Made by a program: the position numbers and the translations under genes
From: Oscheius tipulae
Taxonomy: Eukaryota > Nematoda > Chromadorea > Rhabditida > Rhabditidae
Direction of reading: 5' to 3'
NCBI GenBank assembly: GCA_037178975.1
Contig: JASJZH010000003.1
Span: 1,178,001-1,242,000 of the forward strand
Length of the DNA: 64,000 bases
Part shown: piece after piece, positions 30,641 through 41,729 of the stretch
Numbering within the stretch: position 1 is the stretch's first letter
Layout of the letters: the number at the start of each line of letters is the position of its first letter
Notes under the pieces: model-generated
The model's database searches: none
What the model saw: the letters and a program-made list of their open reading frames with translations, nothing else
What the model was told of the DNA's origin: nothing

Positions 30641-32820
30641 ATGGCAGCCGTGGACAACTTCAAACGACCGGCTATGCCGACGATGGATCTGGTACCAAGT
30701 GAGTTGTCTAGACGTTTCTGTAGAATCTGGTAAAGTAATTTGTCTGAAAAAAAAAGCCTACAGGCCCTGGTAAACTGACTCCATACGTCCCGAAAGCCCT
30801 TCATTTCTAAAAGTAGGGCCCGTCTTTTTTTTTCGCCTCTTTTTTTCTAGCTGTTTGCGTGTTTGACACTCTAACAGCTTCGGAAATTAAGTTTGTTGTA
30901 GAAGTCAATAATATTTCGTTTTTCGGGAGCTGAAAACGGGCTTTTTCCATAGAAAAAGCAAATTCTAACAAGAAAAATTGCCAATGAACAGTGCTGTAGC
31001 CGAAAAATCACTCACTTTGTCTATTTCCCCGTGACTACGTTTTTGTTCGTTGTCTTCATGCGTATGTAAACCGGAAATCCAAAAACTGCTTAAACATATA
31101 GTCTGCAGAGAACCCTGATCTGACAAAAATCGTTCCGCCGAGCTAATCTTCTATACTGGAGTTTTGTTGCCTCGTGGATGATACGAATGTGAAAAAAAAC
31201 ATTATTAACCTACTATTTTCCAGCTAAACGTGGCAAATATGAGGAGAACATGGCCTTGGCCACGACAGGCCAAGGAGGACCCCAAGCTGCTCCTCGTCTC
31301 TCTAATCTCCTCGCCCCAATCATGCTCCTTCACGGCCACGAGGGCGAAATCTACACCGCGCGATTCAGCACAGACGGGAGTTGTCTGGCCTCCGGCGGCT
31401 TCGATCAGAAAATCTACCTCTGGAACGTGTTTGGCGAGTGCGAGAACTTCTCCACCCTACGAGGACATCACGGAGCCGTCATGGACCTCAATTTCAATAC
31501 AGATTCCAGGTTTTTCGTGCTCTTTTTCCTGAAATGGTTGAAAATTTGCAGCGTTCTGTTCTCGGCAGGGACGGACAAGACCGTCAGGGCCTGGGATATG
31601 CAGACGGGAGTCTGCATGAGACGATACAAGGCCCACGGGGACATTGTCAATGCCTGTCATCCTGTCAGAAGGGGTCCCCTACTTGTGGCATCGGCCAGTG
31701 ACGATGGTAGCGTGAAGATTCACGATATTAGGCAGAGGGACCCGGTCAAGAGCTACGAAAGCAAGTTCCAGCAGACCGCGGTAGGTTTTGCCTTACTTTT
31801 AGGATCTGAAGTCAGCTGGATTCCTGCCATTTAAATCTTTTGTACACCTTGGCATAATTTTTGCCGGAGGTTTTTTGGATGCATCAGTTTCATGCTTTTT
31901 GTTAGCAGGATCAAAATAAGTGCTAAGGGGATCTTTGTAACTTTCCTCCCTTTTTCCTATAATCTTTCCTAATTTCCAGATCACATGGAACGACATGGCC
32001 GACCAGATCATCGTGGGCGGCATCGACAACGAAATCAAGGTTTGGGACATTCGTCGTGACGACGTCAGCTACGTCCTCCGAGGTCATGCTGATACCGTCA
32101 CAGGAATCAGTCTCAGCCCCAACGGCAATCACATCATCTCCAATTCCATGGATTGTTCAGGTTTTAGCCTATTTGTAATACAGTATATCCATAAAAAAAT
32201 TAAGCCAAACAGTGGGACGTGAGACCATTTGCTCCCGCGGAGCGTCTCGTCAAGACCTTCTACGGACATCAGCACAATTTCGAGAAGAATCTGCTCAAAT
32301 GTGGCTGGTCCCCGGATGGAACCCGAGTCACAGCGGGATCGAGTGATCGCTTCGTCTACGTCTGGGACGTGGCCTCGAAGAAGCTCCTCTATAAGCTCCC
32401 AGGACATCATGGCAGCGTCAATGCCACGGACTTCCATCCCAAGGAGCCTATTCGTGAGTTTTTATTAAATTTTCCTAGCTGAAAGTTGCTCTAATTTGTT
32501 TCACAAAATTATAGTGCTGTTAGGGAAATCGCGACACGTTATGCTTTGTTCCAAAAAAGCGAGTAAATAGAGCAAGTAGTTTAGAAAGTTAACCGACTAA
32601 AAATACTCAAGTTGTAGAACAGCGGAAAGTTAAGAATAGCCGTCTTGACCCCGAAAAACGCGATTATGTAGTTGCGTTTTTTTTTTTACGTAAGGGGCTT
32701 ATATTACAGATTTTACGGTATATCATTTGTTCACCTTTTTCAAAAACCCGCTAAAAACTCTATTTTTTAGTCCTCTCGGCCTCCAGCGACAAGCGCATCT
32801 ACCTTGGAGAAGTGGCCTAA
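30641..32820 (+). CDS. SNRNP40: SNRNP40, U5 snRNP 40-kDa WD40 protein
   Basis: Six exons. After a short N-terminus (MAAVDNFKRPAMPTMDLV) come PIMLLHGHEGEIYTARF, GGFDQKIYLWNVFGECEN, GTDKTVRAWDMQTG, ASDDGSVKIHDIRQ, VGGIDNEIKVWDIRRDD, HADTVTGISLSPNG, WSPDGTRVTAGSSDRFVYVW, YKLPGHHGSVN and SDKRIYLGEVA at the stop. This is the order and spacing of the seven blades of SNRNP40. It is a core U5 component with PRPF8 and SNRNP200. GATGTTTAG lies directly before the ATG, 148 bp after the NOSIP stop, as expected for a trans-spliced downstream operon gene. The first intron (30,700-31,223) is long for this block. Confidence 0.97.
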
Positions 32821-33045
32821 AAGACGTTTCTATATGGACAGAAGGCAGCGATCTCTCGTCAACGTTCTCTTTCTCCCAGTTCCTGTTGTTTCCTCCTCCC
32901 TACGGTCTATTATATACCTTTAAATTAACTAATTTGTCCATCTCCACACAATGAATCCTTCTGTAAATGCATATTTATTGTTACACTACGCTCTCGTTCA
33001 AATCCTAGCCTATTTTCCCGCCAAAATTAAAAAAATCACCAGATT

Positions 33046-35292
33046 ATGTGCAATTTGGTGAAGCAGGCCGTGGGGAGAGTATACGTCTCGTCCTCTCGAT
33101 GCATTTACGAGAATCTGGCCTTCGAAGAGTACATTTTTCGAAGTCATGACCTCGAAAAGGACGGGGACGCCATGCTGATTTGGAGCAATAAGCCTGCAGT
33201 GGTGATAGGGCGACATCAGAATCCGTGGATCGAGTGCAATTTGCCTTTCCTTAGAAAGAGCGGAATTGACTTGGCTAGAAGGCATAGTGGAGGAGGGACG
33301 GTTTATCACGATATGGGTGGGTTTCCGTTCGTTTTTTTTTCGTGATGATTTAGTAATGGTTCAAGGGCAAACTAGAAACGATATATCGCAAGAGACTTTC
33401 TTCGAGCACAAATGTACCAAAATCTCTTATAGGGACAGTGACATTGCGGGTATATGGGTGTCCCTAGGCACGACTTTTGTAGTTGAGTTTCGCGACGAAT
33501 TCCACTGTCTCTTTAATGGACGCAAATGCCTCTCTTGCCGTGGAGTTCGAAAAATTTTTCAGTCAGGCCTAAACTTTAGTCATGAATATCGTGAAGAGCC
33601 AACCCTTTAGGATTACGTCATTGAGTATACTATTCAACCCGCGTTAGTTTTACGTTACTTGACAAAACGATATAACCGGAATCTCGGCATTATCATTAGT
33701 TTCAAAACTCCTTCTAGTTCCCAAGCCTTCATCAACTCATACTCTTCCAGGCAACCTAAACATCTCTCTGCTAACTAGTCACAAATCACACTGCCGACCC
33801 CGAAATCTTCGCTTCCTCTCTTCGGCCATCAACGACAATTTTAGGGTCAATGTAAGCTTTTTAGTCACTTTTTTCTACCATCTTCGATGAAAAATAGCAC
33901 ACAAAATGCCTCCAGGTAGTTCCTAACAGCCGAGACGACATGGAGCTCCAGCCGGGGAGCCGAAAATGCTCCGGGACGGCTGCCAGAATCTCCAGAGGCC
34001 GGGCATATCATCACCTAACGCTCCTAGTCGAGGCCGATCTAAGGAAGCTGAGCACGTCCTTGAAATCGCCCTTCATTGTAGGGTTTTTGTATTTTGATAA
34101 ACAAAAAAAAATGGATTTAGAAAGACATAAAATCGAACGCCACAGCGAGTATTCGAGCCCCGGCAGTAGGTTTTCTGAAGGAGGACGACAAGACGGTGGA
34201 GACGCTACGTGTGAGGGAGAAGATTGTAGAGAGGTTTGCGGCACAGTTTGAGGTATTGTGTTAGAAAGTTGCTGCGCCAGTAATGTCACAATATGCATTA
34301 AAAACGTGTCACAAAAGTAGGATACTAAGGGTCGAAATGCCCGGTTTTTAGGGTGGAAAGAATCCTCAAACAGAACATGTATGACAAAATTACCCCGGTT
34401 ACACCAAACTAAGTCACTAATCCTCCAGGCGGGAGTATGTCCAACACGAACGCCTTTTGTCAGATCGGAGAACTAGTCCCTCACTACTTGACTTTGACCA
34501 TTGTAAAAACAGGACGCATCATGAGCATCGCCTTTCAAATTTTGTACCAGAGCTACAGCGAAGTGTTTGACGCTTTGCTCCAACCTTATAGTAGTCTATG
34601 AAGAATGTCATCAGGAGGGTGTTAGACTTGAGCCGCTGTCCTTGATCCTATCCTAATATGTTTCAGTGCGTATAAAAAAGCGGAGAATATTTCCAACAGT
34701 TCGGTAAGATTACCTCAGGACACTGTATTTTGGTTGGCAAGTTTGGCCGGACGGAAGTTATAGGGTGTATCTGTGAGCATTTTCGAATTTTGCAAACCAT
34801 GAAATGTTAAGTCGAATTCCTTAAAGATAACCCAAACTTTTTTTTTTTGCAGAATTGTCCAATCCAGGACGTGAACGTGCTCTCGGAGATGTCCGAAAAT
34901 GAGCAGATCGCAAAAAACTACTACGATCTCGTCTGCTTCGACTGGGTGTTCGGCAAGACCCCCAAGTTCAACTACGAGAAAGACGGCACTGCAATCCAAG
35001 TAGAGAAGGGCTTCATCACCGAGACGAGCTCACCGAAATATACCGTAGGACAGAGGTTTTGGCTAGATGGTTGTTAATTTATCATTGTTATTTCTTTGTT
35101 TTAGGATATAAATTTTTATTTTTGCGTCAGTTTTAGAGGCTTGAAAAGACGCTATTTCGTCTCGTTTCCTCTTTTTCAGTGATAGTCAGAAAGCGGCTCA
35201 AAGTTTAGAATCGCTGATGATTCGGCATCTCTTCAGATGTAGACGACCACCATTAGGTGCACATTTTCGGCAGAATACTTATTTTAGGTTAG
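33046..35292 (+). CDS. LIPT1: LIPT1, mitochondrial lipoyl(amido)transferase
   Basis: Exon 1 (33,046-33,316) has YENLAFEEYIF, VVIGRHQNPWIECNL and the substrate loop RRHSGGGTVYHDMG. Exon 2 begins NLNISLLTSH; exon 3 has CSGTAARISRGRAYHHLTLL (lipoate-binding lysine region is Thr-Ala here); exon 4 has NATASIRAPAVGF; exon 5 has FDWVFGKTPKFNYEK. The 35,077 stop is probably read-through: a GTTTTG donor at about 35,056 and acceptor CTTTTTCAG (35,179) join in phase to SDSQKAAQSLESLM and a final RC-stop at 35,290. Transfers lipoyl groups to 2-oxoacid dehydrogenase E2 subunits. It starts 226 bp after SNRNP40, same strand. The classical catalytic Lys of lipoate ligases should be checked against a structural alignment. 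Confidence 0.92.
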
Positions 35293-35812
35293 TCTACTTT
35301 TATACGTATTGTCTTGCTCCGATAAGTCTTTGGCCGTGAAACCCAGTCGTAGTTTCTGGTTTCCAGCTTTTACAGGTCCTTTATCCAAAAAAAAAACCTG
35401 GATAAAGTCAGCGTAACTTTTTCCAGAAAAATTTCAATTTGGAAACCGTGACTTTATCCAAGCTTTTATTTCTGAATAAAGTTATAATCTGTTCAATTTG
35501 GCAGCGGTTTAGGCTATATAGTATATTTTTTTCGTCGTAAGCCGGAATTGGAACGACATATATCCTACCGCATACGTAATCATTGAGGCTAGTATGCTGT
35601 ACAATGTCAGCCAGATATATCTGACAGTTTTTTTGAAATACTCGTTCCCTAACTGAATATTGCTTGTCCAAAAACACCATGAACCCGAGGGCGTATTGAA
35701 TTTTCTGGTCAAAAATATTTTCTTTAGTAAAACTGGAGAACTAATTGAGGACTAGGCAGTAGTTTGATGCCAGTTCGACCCACCGAAAAGATCCGAGTTT
35801 TGAGGCACTGAT
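35293..35812. other. Intergenic stretch LIPT1 to J-domain gene
   Basis: A T-rich segment with a 90-residue minus-strand frame at 35,408-35,680 that has no recognisable features. A short imperfect inverted repeat lies near 35,390-35,460 (GGATAAAG / CTTTATCC). No gene supported. Confidence 0.4.
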
Positions 35813-37441
35813 ATGCCCGCCCTTTGCCCGCTTCAAACATGGATGTGGCAAGCTATACCATATTTCAGCCAGATCCGTCGCCTCCACCCTAGTCAGAAAG
35901 CTAGTCAGGACTACTATGTGACCCTCGGAGTGAGGAAAGACGCCACACAGCGGGAGATCAAGTCTGCCTACTACCAGCTCTCCAAAAAGGTCCTATTTTT
36001 TCTATATTTAGTCGCAGAAAATTGCTTACAGTACCATCCAGATGTTGCCGGGAAGGACGCTACTGCAGCAGCCAAGTTCATCGAGATCAGTGAGGCCTAC
36101 GACTGTCTAAGGGACCCACAAAAGTTTGTTTTATAGTCTCTTTTTGCGGAAAAGGAAGGAGGATCTAAAAATAGGATTTAGCGCCAAAAATTCAAACGAA
36201 TATTTTGACGGGAAAGTTAAAAAGACACGAGTTGGCGTGTTATTCAAAGATGGAATTTTGGCGGAAAAGATAGGTAATTTTCCAGGAGAAGGGCCTACGA
36301 CAACCAGGTCACCGGGGGAGGTGGTCGTTATACCGGAGACTACAGCCAGGACCCTTTCGGAACCTATCAACAAGCTTTTCGACAGTCCTACCAGCGCCAA
36401 CAAGGAGCCAATCCCTTCCATGATCGACAGTTCACCCAGGCTGAATATGAGAGAGTATGATAATTTTTCGTAATACAAGACAGAAGTAATTAAGATATGG
36501 AACCACTTCAATAGGATGAGGAATGAGCGCGAGACGTACGATCAGCGGATGGAATACGAGAGGCAGAAGCTCTGGATGGAATTTGCGCGGCGGAGAGCCG
36601 AGAGATGGCAGGCTTTTCATCAGAGGTAGGGTGTAGTTTTTTTGCGATGGTAAAAAGGTTAAAAGTTAATATGCTTAGGCTGCTCTTTGGCATAATATTA
36701 GACGGCTTATCACAATGAGTAGAATGACTTAGACCAAACCAAAAAGAGAAGAGAAATGGTCAGAAATAGGTAAATTTTGATTTTCGTCACTCTTGACTTC
36801 CTAAATTTCGGTGTAACTTTTCTTTCCGATCTGCAGTTTTTTAATCTCTTTCCCCGTTCCGCTAAACCGACAAGGCACAGTTCTTAAAAATGGCAGTTCA
36901 TTTGAAGTGAAAAGTTACCATAACCAAATTGTTTTCATAGAGATGTTGTCCATAGTTTAATTTGACCAATACATTCATTTTTTAGATACCCCAACGGCCC
37001 GCCCGGTTCCTTCAAGTGGGAATTCAGCTGGGGCAACAACAGCAATCCCGAGCAGCAAGAACGTCGTGTCTACCAGGGTCGTGAGCTGCTACGCCGGATC
37101 GTCATCGTCTACTTTGTCTGCTTCCTCGTAGTCAGCTTCGTTCAGGTCTTCTACTATGCCATGTAAGCCATTTTCTTAAACTTGTAACGAAAAAAAATTA
37201 AAGAGGCGCTAATCCGAAACGCGAAGTCAAGTCACCGGAGGCTGTGGACAATATCAAAATCCAGGATATTATGAATAGGATGCCAGCATCTCAGACTGAC
37301 TACATTTACAGGCAGCCACAAGAGACAGAAGAAAACCAGGGGCCGATCCCATCGGAACGATACAGCTACTATCCGGGACAGGAAGTCACTAGCAGGGATG
37401 AACACGGCTCATCCTTCTCGACTTACATAACGAGACCGTAG
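35813..37441 (+). CDS. Mitochondrial-type J-domain (DnaJ) membrane protein
   Basis: Six exons (35813-35989, 36032-36123, 36286-36454, 36495-36625, 36986-37162, 37204-37441) give 327 residues in one frame. An Arg-containing N-terminus (QIRRLHPSQ) suggests a mitochondrial presequence. The J domain follows: [34 protein letters not shown] (HPD intact), [19 protein letters not shown] Gln/Tyr-rich linker and a charged coiled segment ([17 protein letters not shown]) precede one transmembrane helix ([20 protein letters not shown]) and a hydrophilic tail. The layout resembles DNAJC4/DNAJC30-type proteins; I cannot say which. It would stimulate an Hsp70 at a membrane, probably the inner mitochondrial membrane. 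Confidence 0.87.
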
Positions 37442-37594
37442 ATTTAGCTAGGTGTGAATAGAGAAGGATACGGGTATAATACCTATGTAAATAGATAGTA
37501 TGTGGTTATAAAGAGAGTGTAGAAAGGATGAAGATCTTGTGAGGGCAGATTATTCGCAAATGGTTTTTAAAGAACGACGTACAATAGTGGAGAT

Positions 37595-38437
37595 ATGAAG
37601 CCCAACTTCCCTACCCAGTTCATCACTAAAGCGGTTTCTGTTCAGAATCCTTCCAAGGTTCTTCCAACCGTTTCTGTTTCCGTCATACCCTCTGAAAGTT
37701 TTGAAAGTCTTGTTGACGAAGAAAACATGGTTTTGCGGCATTCCTCTTTTTTTTTTTAGAAAGATAGCTCCTTTGCTGCTTATAGCAACGAGCGAAAATC
37801 CTTCTTTAATCCAAAGCTCCCGTCAAGATCAGCCTTTCAAGGCATGAGCTTCTCGTTTATATCGTGCAGGTTGTTTAACCATTGAGAATATGGAAGGTTG
37901 GAGAACATTTGATGATGAAAAGACGAAGCCTTCACGGGTCAAGATACCACGTAAAAATCAATGGAACGGTGTGAAACTGGGACAGGAACCAACATTAACA
38001 CCAAAGCGGTTTCTCATTGCACAAGACATCAATGCAAGAAGCAGTACGGCACAAAGTTGAGGGCAATATAAAGAGAAAACTATCTATAGAAAGCCCTTCC
38101 CTTTATTATAGTCGTTTAGCAAAACATTTTCAATTAAAAGTCCTCCTTATTAGGTCTTACAAAAAAGCACTTTCCAGATAAAAAGTATCAACTACCATAT
38201 AAGGAATATAAGGAACTTTCAAAGAATGCGAAAAGCTATAGGATTCTACGAGTACATCCGGCCCGTCTTATCAGGAAGGTCCTGGAAACTTTATGGATTT
38301 GGAACGTTCGTTATGCTGTCTGCTTTGAAATTCTTCTTAGACTGCCCCACCCAGCTTCAGGTTCTGGAGAGAACAGCGGCAATGTTGCTTCAGCCGAAGC
38401 TCTTTTCGGAACTGCCACGAGCCAGACTCTCGGATGA
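37595..38437 (+). CDS. Uncharacterised small gene (about four exons)
   Basis: A chain of coding-like blocks shares one strand: 37,595 to about 37,732 (MKPNFPTQFITKAV, ending SLVDEEN), then after a run of T ending in AG, KDSSFAAYSNERKSFF; next ENMEGWRTFDDEKTKPSRVK and QWNGVKLGQEPTLTPKRF; then, after TTTCCAG, KYQLPYKEYKELSKNAKSYR and HPARLIRKVLETLWIW to a TGA at 38,435. Phases agree if one intron uses a GC donor and another the GTACGG at 38,046; otherwise the third block stops at 38,058. The composition is polar and basic with no signal peptide. I do not recognise it. Confidence 0.42.
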
Positions 38438-38538
38438 ACGACGATTTTCATCTTAATAGCCGCTTCAGTGATCCTTCTATTTCATTAAACAGATCGAGAC
38501 CAGTCAGTTAGAACGAAAACCAGAGGAAGTGTTTGAGC

Positions 38539-38590
38539 CAGTGAAATGCAACTGGCTCGCCGTCTTCGCGGAGAACACTCCTAAGAAGAG
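38539..38590 (+). repeat. Inverted copy of the histone H3 3' end
   Basis: ATGCAACTGGCTCGCCGTCT and the following bases on the plus strand match the last coding bases of the minus-strand H3 gene (38,713-38,757), including the stop. The two arms of about 45-50 bp are separated by about 120 bp. Confidence 0.85.
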
Positions 38591-38712
38591 CCAAAATGAA
38601 AAAAAAAACAAGATTTGGAAGCGTAAGGGCTTTATGCCATGCAAAATAGAGTTGGATTGAATAGTTCTGAAGAGAACTGTTGGGTTATTATCAAAGTGGT
38701 TGGTTGAGCTTC

Positions 38713-39200
38713 TTAGGAGCGTTCTCCGCGAAGACGGCGAGCCAGTTGCATGTCCCTGGGCATGATAGTCACTCTCTTGGCGTGAATGGCGCAGAGATTG
38801 GTGTCCTCGAAGACTCCGACCAGGTAGGACTCAGCGGCTTCCTGGAGAGCCATGACGGCCGAGCTCTGGAAGCGCAGGTCGGTCTTATATTCCTGGGAGA
38901 TCTGAAGGAGGAACTTTATTACAAAACTTTTGGAAATAAACTGACTTCGCGGACAAGACGCTGGAAGGGCAGCTTGCGGAGAAGAAGATCCGTGCTCTTC
39001 TGATACTTGCGGATCTCGCGCAGAGCGACGGTGCTAAATTTTTTGAATGAGTTGAAACTGAAGAAAAGAACTTACCCGGGGCGGTAACGATGAGGCTTCT
39101 TGACCCCTCCGCTGGCATTAGCACTTTTGCGAGCGGCTTTGGTCGCCATTTGCTTCTGGGGCGTGTTAGCCTTCCTGGCGGTCTGCTTGGTGCGAGCCAT
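38713..39200 (-). CDS. Divergent histone H3 variant (intron-containing)
   Basis: Three exons (39076-39200, 38946-39033, 38713-38901) give 133 residues, three shorter than canonical H3. The N-tail reads ARTKQTARK then [17 protein letters not shown]: Ser10 is Ala and the stretch with Lys14 is replaced by a shorter one. Lys4, Lys9, the ARKSA around Lys27/Ser28 and KKPHRYRPG are kept. The core has [37 protein letters not shown] and ends RRLRGERS. The SAVM motif is of the replication type, but introns and likely polyadenylation point to a replacement or tissue-specific variant. TTTTTCAG lies 11 nt before the ATG. It is nuclear, in nucleosomes, possibly germline-specific (inferred). Confidence 0.94.
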
Positions 39201-40013
39201 TGCAATCTATCTGAAAAACACCAATGAGTGTGGGAAGTGGAAAAATATGTAAAAGGAGCTTTGATGACAAATATTGTAGTTGAGAATTTAGGAAAAGAAG
39301 AAACGTGAGAAACATTCTACAAATGTTGAGCTGGACGATAGGAAAAAAAAATTCGGTTGGAAACGATGAACTGATTTTAGGCCCGGATCGACCGACAGCT
39401 ACAGCATTACGGTAGTTCGTACACCTTCAGTACACCTGCTGCGCACCAACTTGGGCGCCAATTCAAACTGCGTTTTATTCGATTTTCACGGGCTCCGTTG
39501 TTTCTCAGCGTTTTTATTCCCATTTCCCCCAATAAAGCACCAGTTTGTTCGACTAATCATACCGCAGGTCGAAATGTATCTAATCCCAATTTTTTGGCCT
39601 TCATTTGAACTAGAAAAAAGGTGGGTTTATTGGCTGGAAGACTCAAAAAGGTGGTCTTTAGTCTTTCTTGCCTGTTTTCACTCTAATTCTTGCATTTCCT
39701 CAATTTCCTTTTGCTCCCGTTGTCCAGGACATTGCGCCTAACGACGAGGAAATGAGCCCATTGCCTTCCAGCTGTTGTTGCAGAAGCTCTATTATCCACT
39801 TTTACACTAAAACTACGCATATCGAATTTTTCTGCGCGTTTCTTCTGTTAGATTCAGCCTCAAAGCCTGATCGCCACGTGGAGGCGCTAAATCCTGGGAG
39901 GAAGGATCCAGTTTCAACATTTGCTCATTTACACCACTGTCTTCAATTTGTGTTTTCTCCATCATTTTGTAGTGATTTATCGCCAGTTTTTGCAGAAAAT
40001 AGATGTCAGAACG
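39201..40013. other. Intergenic stretch H3 to NAA30, possible NAA30 5' exons
   Basis: Divergent promoter region. Fragments with splice-like borders (for example after GTTGTCCAG near 39,726) could be non-coding or upstream exons of NAA30, but no frame links them securely. Confidence 0.35.
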
Positions 40014-41655
40014 ATGAAATCGGCCCTGGATCGAGCCATAGACGAACTACGGGCCTGCTTAAGACTCCTGATGGCTGAAGCCAGCTGCATAACTGATTTT
40101 ACTAGTACACTGGTACTTTATAACGGTTTTTATAGTGGAAACACAAGTTTATAGACTCCAAAAAGTACAGAAAATAAGGAAAATGTCCCAGAAGAGTCCT
40201 CAGAAGGCTCCGTCTCCATCATTGCCTACGATGTGAGTTATTTTATATCTTTTTTGACATAAAAACTTGAAGCCAAACGGTAAAATGGAGCCATTTTCAG
40301 AAACTGGAAGAGCATTTGGAGTACATAGAGGATCTGATGGCCAGAAATCTCAGCGAACGTTACGAGCGCTATATATACAACTGGTTTCTCGAGAATTGGC
40401 CCGATCTTTGCTTCTTGGTTCGGGTTTTGCGCCATTTCGAACAAGAAAAATGGTTTAGGCCTACAACGAAGGAACGAAAGAGCTGATAGGAGCCGTAGTA
40501 GGCAAACTGGACGCGGAGACAGAGGAGCTGGGAGCAGCCGGCTATATAGCAATGCTGGCCGTAGAGGAAGAGTACAGACAACGGGGAATCGGTAAGTGTT
40601 TTTTTGTAGTTGATTCAGCCCTGAAGTCATTTTTTGACGCAATTCAAATGAATTTACATGTGAGAACAGTTGCGGAAGAACAAGTTGGGATTGGAAAAAA
40701 TCGAAAAACTAATATAAAAAAATAGTTGGCACGCATCTGACTATTGCTGGAAATTGTTCATACCGAAGAAGTAAGAGATTTCGAAAAGCTGAAATTTCGA
40801 GCTACTGCCAGTTGGTCGGTCGAGTAATGCTGTACAATACATGTGCTAGAACCACCAGACCGGCCAGTAAACCTGGTCGTTCCGACCAGTTTTGCGATGC
40901 CTGGACCGGCTTCATGAAATTTCCAAGACTATTCGGTGTCTTCATTCTTTTTTCATCTTTCTACAAAGTTGGCTTCTCACTGCTTTAATCTCGTAGAATC
41001 ATTATTGAAAAAAAGCCTACAGATTTCTTATTACCAATTACAAAGACTCCCTAGCTCGTGCTTTGATAGACTAGGGCTCACATGGTAATACGACGAGATG
41101 AGTTTCTCTGAGATGGACTGTCATCTAGTCAGAGCATTCCAAATATAAAAGGGAGCAATGTACGAACGTTTTATTAAAGTGGGCTTAGCAGCAGCAGTTG
41201 AGCGGTGGGATCCCGACTGACGTGTATGGGGCGATGCTTCTTCGGTGATGTCATGGTCGCTGACGTCGTGGCCTGTCAGTAATCATTAGCGAGCCCGTGA
41301 AATTGTCGAAATCGCAGAAATAACTCTTCTCTATTTCAGGAAAAGCCCTCATTTCCCGCTTCGTCGAATCCTGCAGACAGAACAAGGCGGTCGAGGTCTA
41401 CCTTGAAACGGAGACGATCAACATCGGTGCCCTGCGTCTCTACGACAGTCTCGGCTTCATCAAATCGCATCTTTACTACGCGTATGTCCACCTTTTTCCC
41501 CTTTTTTACCCCGAAAACTTAGATATTACGAGAACGGGAACGATGCCTACTATCTGCGCTATTTCATCGAGGAGCCGACGAGCTACGAGCCCAGAAGGCC
41601 GCCACATATCGACCAAATTCTGAAGGAAAGCGGCGCGAAATCGGAAATGTCATAA
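40014..41655 (+). CDS. NAA30: NAA30, catalytic subunit of NatC N-terminal acetyltransferase
   Basis: Exons in phase: a polar N-terminus from ATG 40,014 (MKSALDRAIDELRACL), a short exon TPKSTENKENVPEESS ending SIIAYD, then the GNAT domain. The latter has LEEHLEYIEDLMARNLSERY, IYNWFLENWPDLCFLA, GYIAMLAVEEEYRQRGIG (the acetyl-CoA binding loop, interrupted by a 750-bp intron after RGI), VYLETETINIGALRLYDSLG and YYENGNDAYYLRYFIEEP. The ALRLY..LGF motif with Tyr is typical of NAA30. NatC acetylates N-termini of the ML/MI/MF type in the cytosol. The true start may lie in an upstream exon. ISY1 converges on it, only 74 bp between stops. Confidence 0.93.
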
Positions 41656-41729
41656 CAGGAAATTTGGATGCTTTTTTCACATAATAAACGTAGTGATTGT
41701 AGTAAAATGAGAATCAAAGTGACACAAAT

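Noticed and set aside
32985..33010. B-box-like GTTCAAATCC before LIPT1 as a tRNA gene
   Set aside because: No A box at the right distance and no cloverleaf.
35041..35077. LIPT1 ending at the first in-frame stop, 35,075-35,077
   Set aside because: LIPT1 proteins run on past this point, and a GT donor plus TTTTTCAG acceptor continue the frame; still not certain.
40183..40236. ATG at 40,183 as the NAA30 start
   Set aside because: Its frame does not join the GNAT exon in phase; the frame reading NVPEESSEGSVSIIAYD does, and extends upstream to 40,014.
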